Part shown: one piece after another, positions 28,314 through 40,416 of the stretch | How positions within the stretch are numbered: the stretch's first letter is position 1 | Layout: each line of letters starts with the position of its first letter | Origin: Agarophyton chilense | Taxonomy: Eukaryota; Rhodophyta; Florideophyceae; Gracilariales; Gracilariaceae | Length of the DNA stretch: 64,000 nt | Assembly: GCA_030374765.1 (NCBI GenBank) | Contig: JARGXX010000100.1 | Span: 930,001-994,000 of the forward strand | Direction: 5' to 3' | Notes under the pieces: model-generated | Seen by the model: the letters and a program-made list of their open reading frames with translations, nothing else | Databases searched by the model: none | Told to the model about the DNA's origin: nothing | Program-made: the position numbers and the translations under genes

Positions 28314-29547
28314 TAGAAGCCAAGTATATGATCGAAGCTGTGATGTTGAAGTAAGAGAAAAGACGTAGAATCATTGGCTCGCTCATGTTCCGTTGCGACT
28401 AATAATTAGCCAGCAAAGCAAAGCATCTTTGAGGCCCGGTATCATCAGTATCGCTTTCATTTTATTTGAGCTTTCAAGCTACAAATTCCTGTTTCGAAAA
28501 GAAACAAAACCTGAAAATGTGCGAAGGATGTGATGTGCACCACATCTTTTTGTCTATGAGACTGCATGCATATGAGCGTAAATGCGATGTGTTTTACGAA
28601 CTTTGAGTCTGGTTGGCAGCCTCGCACGTGTTCTTCGAGGAAACGGGATGAGCCGAGTGTTACCTCTTTAGTTTTAAGAGAAGCTTGTTACAGCTCTTAT
28701 GTATCTTACAGCCTAACGATACAAGATAAGAATGTATGAGCATAGATTATTTTAAATTAGATACAAGAACAAAAGTTTGATGGTGCTGCTATATAACACC
28801 ATCGTTCTCAGGGGTGTAGTTGCCAATTAAAAACTGCTTCTTATCAACGAAATGTATTGGTTTTGAAATACGACCAACTATTTGGGAAACGCCGAAGTCA
28901 AGACAAAAGACCAAACATAGAAAAGCGTAAAGGATGAGTGCTGTCGAAATCACTATCTGCAAGGTGTACCTAAAGATTACAAAAACACACATACATATAT
29001 ATAATATATATAGAAGAATCATGAATTCTTTATAAATAGAGAGATCTCTTGCGAATAGTTTATTGATACCTTCTTTAATAACAATTTAAGAATTGCGCAA
29101 AAATACCACTCACTCAATGATAGTATTTCTTTTACGGAAACATCCGTAGATGGAATTGTATTTCATTAGTATCTTGCACATGTTTCGAAACAGAAATCAA
29201 TCTCTTGAAAGGAATAGCATTTATATCACGATTAATGTTCATGAAATAATTAATTTATTTCTTTCTCTGACATATGCTCTATGTAGACCATTATAAATTG
29301 AGACTGTACGAAACACAGAGCAGGCACACGCCAATCGCGATCAGCCACACCTAAGGTAGAACCTTACGCGCTTAGTGCGTCCGAAAGAGACCTCACAGCC
29401 CCGAGGGTGGGTGTAGTAAGTTGTAGACACCTACTCGTAGGGCGTTCACAACCGCTCGCAAGTTTTCATCCATGATTTCATCACTTCAGGCGCAGCCCAA
29501 TACTAGCTAGTTATTTTAGCACTATTTCCCAAACAGGAAACTCGTAA
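28314..29547. other. AT-rich intergenic region
   Basis: No gene is supported. The region contains a TA-rich simple repeat (about 28985-29015) and, near 29280-29470, a GC-richer block with repeated GTAGACACC/GTAGGGCG-like words that might be an LTR fragment. No partner copy was seen. Confidence 0.35.
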
Positions 29548-30081
29548 TTGTTCTTTAGACCACCCAGAGATCCTCAGTATAACTTTTGGGACGTCGGAAT
29601 CCCACCAACATTTTCCCACCACAACCTCTCGCGCTGCAACCTTGCATCAAGTGAACACAGCGATGTTGCGGTTGTATCGCAACAAACACCTTCAAGTAAG
29701 GCGTCTGCATCGACACCAGACACGTTCGCATTGTCGCAACAGGCATCCGCGCTCACACCCACTGAAGAAACTGGAGATGGAAGCTACATTCGGCAATCAA
29801 CGTCATCGATAACACTTTCTGTCAGTCGTCCCCGTTTGTTTTCTATCTCTTCAAGAGCGCTCCGAGTGTTTCAGCCCCAACATGACCAGTACAAAATAGA
29901 AGTTATAGCTCGGACGTGGCAACTAACATTAGTTGAGGCGACTACAACCAAGCCAGTTCGTCCCGTTAATCTATTTAACTGTGTTGACGCCGAATGGTTA
30001 GACTATTCCGTTGATTTGGAGTACATTACTGGAGTCAGGGCTGTTAAAAGCCCAAAGACGATAAATTCAGGATATATTTGA
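29548..30081 (+). CDS. Hypothetical protein, Ser/Thr-rich
   Basis: This 177-codon ORF starts MFFRPPRDPQYNFWDVGIPP. The first half is Ser/Thr/Ala-rich; the second half (SRPRLFSISSRALRVF to the end) looks more ordered, with alternating hydrophobic residues. No domain is recognised. Downstream frames (30293-30613, 30702-30980, 30998-31234) may be further pieces of an eroded gene. Confidence 0.3.
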   Translation: MFFRPPRDPQYNFWDVGIPPTFSHHNLSRCNLASSEHSDVAVVSQQTPSSKASASTPDTFALSQQASALTPTEETGDGSYIRQSTSSITLSVSRPRLFSISSRALRVFQPQHDQYKIEVIARTWQLTLVEATTTKPVRPVNLFNCVDAEWLDYSVDLEYITGVRAVKSPKTINSGYI

Positions 30082-31900
30082 AATCAGAAGCAGGAGAGAG
30101 AAAAACCCGATGACAATCCCCGTCATCGAGGAAATTGTTCGTAGAGAAGGGTTAATGGACATGAGTGACATATCATCACTATTCCGATTAAAGCATCCAC
30201 TTATAAACTACGTATCTGCTCTCCGATGTAATGGAAGCTGATTGGTAATGAAAGTCTTTCTGTAACCTACCGTTACTCATCTTATTGCAACCATGAAACC
30301 AAAATTGTTGCAGGAATCATTCTTGATAGAATTAGAACTGGTATATATACCACTGAAAAAGGGTGTCAACAGATTTATGAAGAATGCTCTAACAGTCTCG
30401 GAAGCTTTGCAGATCATCGACAAAAGCTCCCAACTAAGCCTAGAGGGCAAAAATAACACGGTTCATCTACTACATCTATCAACCAATGACCCAAGGTTCA
30501 AACTAATAAATATCCTGACAATTCTACCATTTTGTTCAAACCAGCATCCCGTAAAGAAACCTCGCTCCCACTTTGACCATTCTGCTAGCACCGTAAAACG
30601 AAGGAAGAATTAGATTGGAATGAAGACTGCGCTGTGTCAACAGAAGAAGAAAAGAACGTCTCAGGGCCAGCCTGGCCGTAAGAAAAGTAGCTGATGGGTC
30701 TTTGCATTCCACCAGAGCTCACGAAGCGAAGATAAACCAGAAAAATCCTGGAAAAACTCGTCGCATCATATCAACAGATATTTCTGAATTTTTCGTGAGT
30801 CTTTCGAAGGGAAAGAACTCTATTGATTCGAATAGGCGCTACAATGAGGGGAGCAACGATACTGTTTTTACGCCGACGCTTGTAGAGTCTGCTGTCGCCG
30901 AATTAATTGATACCATGGCTCCCATAGCCAAGATGACACTCTTTGTATTTCTGAAGAAGGAATATGCCAAATCTGCGTAAGTTTTTTCTTTTACAGAATG
31001 TGTACAGCGCTGCAAACCATACAACTTCTGGTGTCAGAAAATCTATCCCTAATGAATAACTCTTCCTTGGGTGCCGATGACTTTAAGTGCTTGCGAGAAG
31101 CTGTTCATTCGAAGATCCGTGCTGAAGCACTTACAATTGGACATCTTCACACTTTCAGAAAACCAACGCTTTTCCGTATATGGGTCCAACTTTTCGAAAG
31201 AAGGAAACCAACCCATCGATCCCAAATGTTTTAACCCAGAGCCTGCGTAGAGATTATTATTTCCGGAGACTTGACGAAAAATTGACGCCTCTGCGTTTGG
31301 TCGAGTAAATCTTTACTCCACCTCCTCGTGGTGGCGACTGGGTAGCGTAAGCTGGCTAACGGAGTAAATCAAGGAGGGATGCCTGTTGGAGAGGGAAGTG
31401 ATCATGCCTCTGTAAGCCACTGATCCCTATTGTGTTGGTGTGTTTTTCAGCATTCTTGAGAACTACTTCATTTTTATGAGAAATTTAAATTTCCAGTACT
31501 TCAAAGCCCGGCGTTGCGGTATGCTGGTTAATTAATTTTTTTATAAGACTAGGTTAGACAAAATCAAGAGCTTAGTTTGGTTCCCGTATAGGTTGTTGTG
31601 CATCTGGCTTTATTTGCGTTACTTGTGTTAAAATCCATAACGGAATTATGTAAGCGTTTTATTTAATTGGATGACCGGGAGACTTTTCCCGCGTGCGCAA
31701 GTTTATCGTCAGTGCAATCCCGGTGGTTGGGAGAAGACCGTAGATCGTTGGGGGTTTTGCGTGATTCTTAATCGATTGTTTTAAGTTTTTCTGAAGGTTT
31801 ATATAGTATTTAACGGTTTTCTTGTGATATTGGTGTTTGGTTTTTAAAGGCTTTTCTGAAGAAAAATTGTTCAAATTTCTGTACCAGGCGCCATGCGTAA
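30082..31900 (+). other. Short frames and unassigned DNA
   Basis: Short plus-strand frames (30293-30613, 30702-30980, 30998-31234) contain plausible helical text but no recognised family. A small palindrome GAGTAAA-TC-TTTACTC lies near 31305. From 31240 to 31900 there is no coding signal. The region could hold the 5' end of the RT-bearing element that follows. Confidence 0.25.
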
Positions 31901-33715
31901 TGAAGCAGAGTGGAGTCGTTTAAAGCACCAAGGTCTGTCCAGTTGTAACTATGGGTAGTGTTGACGAGGCAAGAATCTCCGGGAACTGGCGGTTACGAGG
32001 CACAGACCTGGTTTCACTTCTATGGGAGTCTGGTGACGGTTGGACCTTTTTACGTCGCGCTCTCAGCCGGAAGCAGCCCTTGTGGAAGCGCGAGCTTGCG
32101 TCATGGGTTGAAGTAGTCCCGAAAATGGAATGGTTTGACCGGTCTTAGAGGTTATGGACCTGCTACAAATATAATTCAAACTGTAGTCCCCTCGAGCAAA
32201 ACTCGAAGGCATAAGGGAGTATACCTTGTGAATATTATGAGAATTCTTCCGGAGTAGGCTTCCGGTTTACCTTGGAGAAAAACCGCAGAGCACAAATGGT
32301 CTCCTTCGTGTAATTAGGAATGAGATACCGGGGATCCCCAAAATGTGTGAAGTCGATGTCTTATTCCATTTCATCGAAGGTATAACATACCCACCAAGTG
32401 TCATAGGAAGTGCGTCGAAAGCGAGGTCTTCTAAAGAAGAAGCGAGTACTCGACTTGTAACCGCCTCGGATGAAAAACCTCGAGGGCGTTCTAAACGCGT
32501 GACGAAGGGTAAAGAGGGTGAGTCCTCGAATGAATACGAGTACGAGTCCGCTCCGGATTCTGGCTCTGAGAAAGAGCCTACCACATGCCCCAGTAAACTG
32601 CAGAAAATGCATTCTTTCATGTGGGAGGGGGGGGGTTGCAGAAGGCACAAAAGCACCTGATTAACGACTTTAAGGAATTGAAGGAGTCGCAGAAGAGTTC
32701 GAAGAAAAAGTCAAAATGGAAGGACTTTCTTGTCGACGTCAGACAGGCGATGAAAAGGGTTGTTGTGGATTCCGGCAATGAATCTAGCTCAGAGTACGAC
32801 GATGGTGATGAGAGAATTTAGAGCCTCGCGAGGAAGGTTTGGAGTTCGAATCGTCAGAAGGCCAACAAGAAGTTCTGGGTTGCTTTCGATAGCAAACCAT
32901 TTGCTGAGCAGTATGATTCTGTTGACAGTCTTGAATGGGAAGATTTGTTCTGCAAAGCTCTTACGAATTTTCCGACGGGCTCTGCGTGGGTTGAAGCTCG
33001 TCATTTGACGGGCATTTGGAACCGCCGGGAAGCTGCAACGTTGGATCGAGTTATTGAATGCCTCATCAGCTCGTTGACAATTTTACGCGCTAAAAATGAG
33101 TCGGTGGTGGATTTTGAAATTTGAAGGTGGGCGGCAGTGACAATGGTTGATAAAACTGGCAACTCGGAAGCGGCCAGAGAACTCGAACAGAGCACGACGA
33201 TTTGATAAGCGAGTCAATGAAGCTTTAGCTTCTCAAGTTCGCGAGACTTCGAAAGGATTGTAAGAAGGATAAGTCTACCTTTCGAAACCAAGGAGACGGG
33301 AACGAAAATCAATATAAAAACTACGACAACGACAGTTTCTAATTCGAAGGACAGGTGGGACGTGCTTCCTATTTCAGGGGCAGTCGATAAACAGGATGTA
33401 AATAATGTAAATAAGAAGAAAGCGTGCGCAGGACAATGACAAAAATGGAGACTCAAAAAGAAAATTCAAAGTATAGTTGACGGACTTTGAAGTGGGCTTG
33501 ATTGCTTCTTGTATGCTGGGAATGTCTACCTCTTTCTAACAGTACAATAGAGAACCGCTGTGCAAAGCCTGGCGAGCAATATATTGCAAAGCATCGAGGA
33601 GGACTTATTTCCCCGGACTTAGTATGTGGCGGAGGAGTCCGTAGGAGAGGTTGAATCTACTTTCGAATACAGTGACTCACATCAATAGGTCTGGCTGAAT
33701 CTGGACCGAGTATCT

Positions 33716-34380
33716 TTGCTGGAAAATGGTCTGGCAGCCTCTTATGAAACTATCTCAATACTACCAAGAGATATACAGATACTATATATGACTAAGGAAC
33801 TCATTCAAAGAGATAAAGAGGCGAAAAGAAATAAGAAACCATTTTACGTATTGAAGGCGAAAGATTATCCTACCCTGATTAGAAAATTGGATGAAGGTGG
33901 GCTAATAGATTTAAGGGAGAGAAAACTGCAAATTATGAACGAGTTTTTTGCAGTCCCTAAAAAAGAGAGAAGACAAAGGCTCATATTCGACTCTCGGAAC
34001 GTTAATCTTCAGTTGATTGACCCACCAAAGATCCAGCTTCCTTTTCCAGGACATCTAGCTGGATTGCACATCTCGGCGAGGCAACTGATTTATGTTAGAA
34101 AGTCATATATGAATAATCAATATCATCGAATGACACTACCGAGATGGATGTACGTATTTTAGTTTGCTACCAATCGGAGTCGGACAGAAAAAATTATTCC
34201 CCGTTAAGCTTTCAATGCCCATGGGGTGGTCAAACTCTGTCTTTTTGGCTTAGAAAATCCATTCAGAATTCTTAGCTCACGCAAAGCTCTCCATTGACGA
34301 CTGGGAAGCAGATTCAATATCCGTTGGCGAATATAAATTTGGAGGTTATGTGGATGATTAAATTTTATTCGGAACTATCC
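33716..34380 (+). pseudogene. Reverse transcriptase fragment with YVDD
   Basis: The ORF 33716-34162 contains KLDEGGLIDLRERKLQIMN, FFAVPKKERRQRLIFDSRN and IQLPFPGHLAGL, corresponding to RT fingers with an 'R.I.D.R..N' motif 2. It then has YMNNQYHRMTLP, the motif A region where an aspartate is expected. After a frame change the polymerase box GGYVDD is read at 34341-34358, followed at once by a TAA codon. The 'DPPKIQLPFPG' style differs from the gypsy and copia RTs in this window. Confidence 0.6.
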
Positions 34381-34984
34381 AGGAGATGTCGAAAAGACAT
34401 TTGCGGGCCGTGATAAAGGAGTCTGAGCATAGCTCTTTGATTTCGCAGACGACAAAAGAATCATGGCCTGCTGAAGATAGAAGTGAAGGAGTTGTAGGAA
34501 CTGAATTCGGAAAAGAAGACATATTGATGCCGAAGCGAGAAAAATTGAAAAAGCTGAGAACAATTGAGAAGAACCTGCTAAAAAAGAAAATATGGAAGGT
34601 GCAAAACGTACAAAGCATATTCGGTAAATGGGCGTAGTTTATGCTCTGTAGAAGGCCGCTTTTTCGGTTTTCGAAAAGATACATACCGTTACGTCCTCGA
34701 CCAGAGATTATGTTTAGGGCAATGTTGTAAACAGAAAGGATCTGAAAATAAAATTTAAACTAGCCCCGTTTATCCGGAGAAATATGGCTACGCAGTTCAA
34801 CAAGACAATTATCTGTACAGATGCAAGCTTAAGTGGTGGAGGAGTATAATATACCAAGTTCCGAGATCCCTTAAAAATCTGCGAGAGATCCGAACGGATT
34901 GAATAGATTGGAGAACAGAAGTGGAAAATAGCGATACGACACAAATGGAAGAAAAAACACCCGATACATCGATTAGAGGGCTAG

Positions 34985-35227
34985 GTGGTCATTCTTGGTT
35001 TAAGTTGGCATCTTAGGAATCGGAATAATGATCGACCACAGATAATTATGTTTATTGATAACCGGTCGCGTCTCGGAGCTTTGCAAAAGGGACGTAGCAG
35101 TAAGCGAAGCTTTAACCGGATTTGCAAACGCGTTGCAGCCTTATTACTCGTTGGTGATCTGACACTGAATTGTTTTTTTGTCCCTAGTGGGCAGAATCAG
35201 GCCGATGAACCCTCACGGGCTTTTTGA
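34985..35227 (+). pseudogene. RNase H-like fragment
   Basis: The 80-codon frame reads IIMFIDNRSRLGALQKGRSS, RICKRVAALLLVGDLTLNCFF and VPSGQNQADEPSRAF. The pattern 'DN..A...KGRS...N...R........VPS..N.AD.PSR' is the end of a retroelement RNase H domain, with the catalytic Asp in FIDN and the closing NxADxxSR. It follows the RT fragment in the expected order. Confidence 0.6.
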
Positions 35228-35499
35228 TCTAGATCACCGACGGGTAAAAGTGGTAACGCTGCAAGATTACCGTAAAGATACTTGGTTATTTCTTGGAGTG
35301 GCTGGCGCAAGAACCAGTCGCTCGTCGTCGATTTGGAACCACAGAAAAAGTCGATAAAGTGTTCAAGAGGTATTGAATTGATCTCTTTCATAGTAATCAG
35401 CGATTGAAAGCAGGTGATGTAGATCTGGAAAAATCAGCTTTGGAATATTTTCTCCACGAACTCCGCGGGAAATTGGTATTGGCGAATCAAGTTATACAG

Positions 35500-36190
35500 G
35501 GCTGGTCAGCATCGCGCCCTAATCTCCATTTTGGGGTATGTCCGGAAATAGTTGTATATGGATTGGTGTTAGATCTTTCCGAACACGGAGATCCGGATTT
35601 GGGGATGTGATTCTCGCTACAGTTGCATGGGTGTTTCAGGCTGAGGCTGAGGGATTTATTGTAGTTAAAAGTATTGGATGTCGCCATGCTGCCGCTCGCC
35701 GAAAAGCGAATGCATTACGACATGCTCAATATTTCGATAGGAATACGTGGCCGTAACGAATCCGTCACGATAGAGCCGATTTGTTGGCGGTGTTGGGGAG
35801 CAATTTGGTTAAAAAAGGGAAGTTGGCAAAAGCAGAGGTTCTTTTCCCGTAACAAATGGCCCGGTTTCGAGCCGGTCTCCAAAGAGCTGTCGAGCGTCTT
35901 TGGATTCCGTTCGCAATTACCCCATAAATGCTTAGGTACGGCGGGGCGACTACGGACAAGTTTTACGCTCGCTTCGCCAACCAGGAAATTAAATACCGAG
36001 GACATTCGCAAAGCCATAAGAAATTTAAGTGAGATATTCAACCACACAATTATACCAAGCGCTCAGCGAATTACTCCCGGCCCAACATCGGTCATTTGCG
36101 GCTGTTTACAACAGGGCATACACATCTTTCAGCATGCAGCCGCCAGATTGGGCTTAGGGCTAAGATCATCACGTGGAATCTTAACCTGAA
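35500..36190 (+). pseudogene. Possible tyrosine recombinase relic
   Basis: Frames in this stretch read VFQAEAEGFIVVK and DVAMLPLAEKRMHYDMLNIS, which recall the region around the first catalytic Arg of retroelement tyrosine recombinases ('LRAEAE...L...D'). Near the end they read HAAARLGLGLRSSRGIL, which recalls the 'G.....A...LGL.L..I...G' part after the HxxR box. No catalytic Arg-His-Arg set is intact. The call relies on position after RNase H as much as on sequence. Confidence 0.3.
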
Positions 36191-37139
36191 AATCATTTTC
36201 GGTTAAGTCAGTTCGTCAGAATTTTTCACCCAACTTGCAGAAGTCTGACACTCGGAATCAGTTTTCTGAAAAACTCGTTGTACCAGAAAACGGTCTCTTG
36301 GAATATCAACTTAGAGCTTGAAAATTATATCAGAAGATGAATTTTAGTTTGGATAGTAGTACTGGACCTTAATGTTGAAATTTATTGTGTTTTGGTCTTG
36401 GATTGGTTTTAAGGGAGTCGGGGTGAGCCGGCTGGGACTTAAATTAATTTTTGGTAAAGCCGCTCGGATGCCATCGCGTGGTAGTTTAAAACACTATAGC
36501 TTCGAATTAAAAATTGAAATGTTGTTATCAATAATTATTTGTTACTTTGCTAATATTAGATAGTTAGAATGCGAGGCGTTATAGTACGAGCGTAGCCATC
36601 TGTCATATAATCAATGCGAGGAAACGAATATTTGAGCGGTCTGATGATAGCACGACTACAAAATTCTACTGACACACGCGAACTATCCACAAACCGTGCA
36701 ACGAAGGCAACTGGTCAAAGGTGTCTATGGGGGAGGGCGGTGCGATATTCGAGTGATGCAATGTGTTGCACCTCACTTTTCGTTCCGTTTGACATTTTAT
36801 CTCCAAAACGTCACTAGAGTCGGAGACAAAGTGTTCGTTAAAAAAACTTTTGAGATCCTCTAAATATATCTTAAACACATGTCTTTTAGATTGTTTTTGA
36901 CGCATCTTAGAAGTTTCTAAAATAAAGACAGAAACCTTTAGCTAGTTCTATATGTATGAGCTACGCAACTATTTTGCATACCATATGCAAATAAATGAAT
37001 GGATTTTTAAACAATCTATACGTCTATGGAGGACTTCTACATGAGTGTGGAAAACCACCTCAGGGTTAGCTGCCCCACAGCTCGTCAGTAGATAGATATG
37101 TTCCTGGATCTTTCTCTTTTTCACTGAACCTCTCGTACC
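36191..37139. other. Unassigned AT-rich DNA
   Basis: Only short frames (36372-36563, 36614-36817 and shadows) are present. No repeat or RNA feature was recognised. It is probably eroded transposon sequence between the RT element and the gypsy scrap. Confidence 0.35.
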
Positions 37140-37555
37140 AGCCCAAAGACATTCGTGAAGCAAGAGAAAGCATGTTCAAAGAAGCATTTCAAAACTGCGT
37201 TCCCGTTGCAACGTCCAACGAGCTCAAGCTTATTGTCCAGAATCACCTCAACATTTGTCGCACAAAACTATGCTTGGGACCGCTGGCTCAAGTAAAGCCA
37301 GTGATAATCACCCTGAAAGCTTATGATCGCCTGAATCGCCTTTGTTTACGAAGATACTCACAGGAGTAAAGAACCTTTCTCGACATGTTCCTTTCTCACC
37401 TTTTGCAAACCGGAGTCATCTATTCAAACATTTCATCTCTTTAGAAATCAGCACAACTGAACGCCCGGACACCTGGACGAGCGCGTTTTCATTTCACCAT
37501 CGATCTGCGCCCGATCAGTTGATACACTGTGAAACACGAGTTTCTGATGCGTAAC
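37140..37555 (+). pseudogene. Ty3/gypsy RT N-terminal scrap
   Basis: The frame at 37172-37369 reads LAQVKPVIITLKAYDRL, then LCLRRYSQE. After a stop, neighbouring frames give RTFLDMFLSHLLQTGVIYSN and RARFHFTIDLRPIS-YTVKHEF, matching gypsy RT 'RRYS.EQR.FL...L...G...N', 'FRFTVDLRPVNKYTVKH'. The match stops exactly at 37555, where the copia A LTR begins with TGATGG. It belongs to a different gypsy lineage from the element at 4704-9526. Confidence 0.65.
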
Positions 37556-37821
37556 TGATGGAATAAAGTACACTCGAACGCGGAGAACTCTATTAGGGGT
37601 TAACGTAAGTTCGTTTTCTCCAATCAGTCGCTGTTCTTTTGTTTCTTCACATTACTTGAAAGCGATTCTAAAAATTTCTAGACGCATATCATTTTGTTCT
37701 AAGATAGTTCTTGCCCCTTCTATCTAAAGCTCCGTAGAAGCTGTTGGAGGTATTTATATGCGTCTCTGACGTAAAGCCGTTTACAGTTGCCTTCTGGAAC
37801 CCTTTGTAGGTTTCTACAACA
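37556..37821 (-). repeat. 3' LTR of copia A copy
   Basis: The 266-bp sequence is homologous over its whole length to 12535-12801. In coding orientation it starts TGTTGTAGAAACC and ends CCATCA. Its outer edge sits directly against the gypsy RT scrap, giving a sharp insertion boundary at 37555/37556. Confidence 0.8.
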
Positions 37822-39345
37822 ACCGTTTTTAACGTGTACACTGCTTCAGTCTAAGTATTTACAAAAATCGTTCTTGCTAAAATTTCTGAAGAATCTTACT
37901 AAAGATATGGGCTACCATGTTTTCTGTAGAACTGTATTTGATTTCAATAAGTTCTGTGGCACGTATTCTTGAAAATAGAAGTGCTTAATAGAAAAATGTT
38001 TCAATTTTCTATGACTTCCTTCATTTTCAGAAATCGATATTGCGGACTGATTCTCTACATACATATGTTCTGGTGTTAATGTGGCATTTTTCAATTCATA
38101 AATTGATTTTTGGAGCCACTTTGTATTTTAAACGATTACACATGATGAATTCATTCGGCTTCGGTTGTTGATAAAAAAGGACATTTTTGTTTACGGCTGC
38201 TCCACAATATTAAAATTTTTGCGTAGTAGCTGGCATATCCTGAAATAGATTTTCGTTCTTCTGTAATCCACCAACTTGTATCAATGATTATTTCTACAGT
38301 GTTTCTTCTATCCACTTATCTAAAAGATGCAGATCTTATGTTTTCTGTATGTAGCGTAATAATCTTTTGGAAGCAGACCAATGTTCGTTAGAAATATTTT
38401 CAGAATACTGGCTTAGCGCATTCATGGCATTGACCCAGTCTAGTCGCGATTTAAGCATCATGTTCATAATAGATCTAATTAATTCTCGATACGGAACTGA
38501 TTCCATTCTTGATACCATTTCTTTCGGTTTCAAAAATACCTTGTCAGGTTTTATATGGGTATGAATGGGTTTGCTGTTTTCCAAACCAACTCTTTTGAAA
38601 ATAGTTTCCGAATACTGTCTCTGTGCCAGGTCCATTTTTCCTTCTTTCATGTTGTACTCCACTTCGATTCCAAAAAAGGGCATATTTTTCAAATGTTTTC
38701 CATAAAAACACATGAGCTTTTTTTTTATTTGACGAATTTTACTATTTCGGTGTCTGTAGTAAAGATGACAAGATCATCTATATACAAAGAAATAAATATC
38801 CATTTATTTTTCCAAAAAATATTCCGTTATTTGCGTTGAATTTTAAAAATTCCATCTCTCCAAGTATTGAGCAAACTGCTTTGTATCCAGCTCTTGGCTC
38901 CTGTTTTAAACGATAAATAGATTTATACATTTTGCAAATGTGCGTCGGATATTTTGCGGTTTTAAATCCTAGTGGTTGCTCCATGTATAGTTATTCTTTT
39001 GTGATTCCATTTAAAAATGCGATTCTGATATCCATTTGACAAATATGTCTTTTAAGTTGCATAGAATATGTAAGCATCATTCGTAAAGAGGTCATTTTTG
39101 CAAACGGTGCGTATGATTCAAAATAATCCATTATTTGTGTTTGTTGGAATCCCTTGTACACCAGTTGGGCTTTCAAAATCATTTCTTGGTTTTCGGTTTT
39201 TGGTTTAAATTTAAAAGCCCATTTTGCCTTTGAAATCTGCATTCCAGCTTCGTTTGGTACCAGAGTCCATGTATTGTTCTTCGTGAGAAAAATTTTTTCT
39301 TTTTCCATCGCAGTGGTCCAATGTTCTTTCTCAGATACTGTGAGT
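37556..39345 (-). mobile_element. Ty1/copia element family A, 3' half only
   Basis: On the minus strand from about 39345 the sequence reads the start of RT (NNTWTLVPNEAGMQISKAKW), MDIRIAFLNGITKE, MYKSIYRLKQ and LCIDDLVIF (polymerase box, YVDD changed to CIDD). It continues with DWVNAMNALSQYS and RNase H text MYVENQSAISISENEGS and RKLKHFSIKHFYFQE, then a 266-bp LTR. Frameshifts and stops are numerous. The first 100 bp overlap in homology with the last part of the copia A 5' half at 9531, so this is a separate copy. It ends abruptly near 39345 against unrelated DNA. Confidence 0.8.
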
Positions 39346-40416
39346 GTCGTATAGTGGCAGAAGGTTTGACTTGCGTGGTTGTCATTATACTACAATGACC
39401 TTGTAGGTGATGGATGCGAGGTATCATCGGCCATGCAGCTCCGGGCAAGGTACCATCTATGTGTTGTCAACCACGTATAGGGCTGACATGTACCTTCTGG
39501 TTGAGTAATTGTTAGTAATAGTAATTGTAATCATATGTATTTTAGTGCAGTAGTTGAGTGGCCACCTGGCAATGTAGCCCGTGTTGGCCAGGTCTCTGAC
39601 ACTAGGTCAGAGACCGTCCCTTGCTGGCACCTCCCGGGTGATCTGGAGAGCGCAGTCCACTGCATATAGGGAACTGCACCTCCCCCATCCTAATCAGATA
39701 AAGACAGGCATCACTTGGGTCACGACTATACATGTAAGACAACGCTTGGAGTGGAGACACCACGAAGATGTTCGGGATCTTCCTCTCTTGACAGACACGC
39801 CTCAGGCGGAGGAGACGCGTCCCAGCGGAGCACAGAAACAGAGCCACTCTAGAAAGGCACTACGGAGTCGGGTGTAAGACTGAGGCCAATCCGGCGGGAT
39901 ATACCTAGAGTGTTTAGGTGAGCACGGCACTGTCCGGGGTGTGACCAATCCTAGGCGGAGCGGTATCAGGGCGATTGTCGGAAAAGAAGCGAGGAAACAC
40001 TCGTATGAGGGGGGACGAGCGGGGTGAGAGAGGCGGCCACTCACGAGAGCCAAAAAGGAGAACAAGAGGAAACGGAGGCGAAACCCTATACAGGGGCGAG
40101 ACTACGACAAGTGTCGGCGATTAAATATGAACCCACGGTGGTGGTAGCACTCTGCCCCTTGAAGGGCATTGCAGTTCATATCCCCGTCCTTAGGTGACGA
40201 ACACGGCGTGGACATGGCGGGGAGGTAACGGTCCAACCGGCATAAAAGCGAGCCGCGTACCCGTCCAGCGACCACTCGACTGTCGAAGGCAGAGCTGCAC
40301 AACCGAACGACAACCGCACTAACGCGGTAACCACTCCTCGAACTTCGAGCGCGCTTCTGCATCGTACACCAACCTCTAGCGATTACATTCCGATATCTCG
40401 GCGACCAGTACTCCCG
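39346..40416 (+). other. Upstream region of the GC-rich orphan ORF
   Basis: The composition changes from AT-rich to GC-rich near 39600. A perfect 10-bp inverted repeat GGTCTCTGAC-ACTAG-GTCAGAGACC lies at 39591-39615. A TATA-like GCATAAAAGCG occurs at about 40240, followed by Ser/Arg-coding GC-rich sequence up to the ATG at 40417. That arrangement suits a promoter and leader for the next ORF. No gene was recognised; frames on both strands are open because of composition. Confidence 0.35.
39591..39615. repeat. Perfect palindrome with 5-nt loop
   Basis: GGTCTCTGAC at 39591-39600 is the exact reverse complement of GTCAGAGACC at 39606-39615, around ACTAG. It lies at the point where the GC content rises and could mark an element edge, but no partner repeat was found. 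Confidence 0.8.

Larger units (their letters stand above)
31951..36190 (+). mobile_element. Heavily decayed RT/RNase H retroelement, YR-like end
   Basis: From left to right on the plus strand: charged gag-like ORFs (31951-32148, 32343-32821), an RT fragment (33716-34380), an RNase H fragment (34985-35227) and a possible tyrosine-recombinase relic (about 35500-36190). No integrase core or LTR pair was found. RT-RNase H-YR order would suit the DIRS/YR group, but the RT text differs clearly from the DIRS element at 60162-64000. Stops and frameshifts occur every few hundred bases. Confidence 0.5.

Noticed and set aside
28981..29015. TA-rich repeat as a possible origin or centromere element
   Set aside because: It is a short simple repeat with no supporting context.
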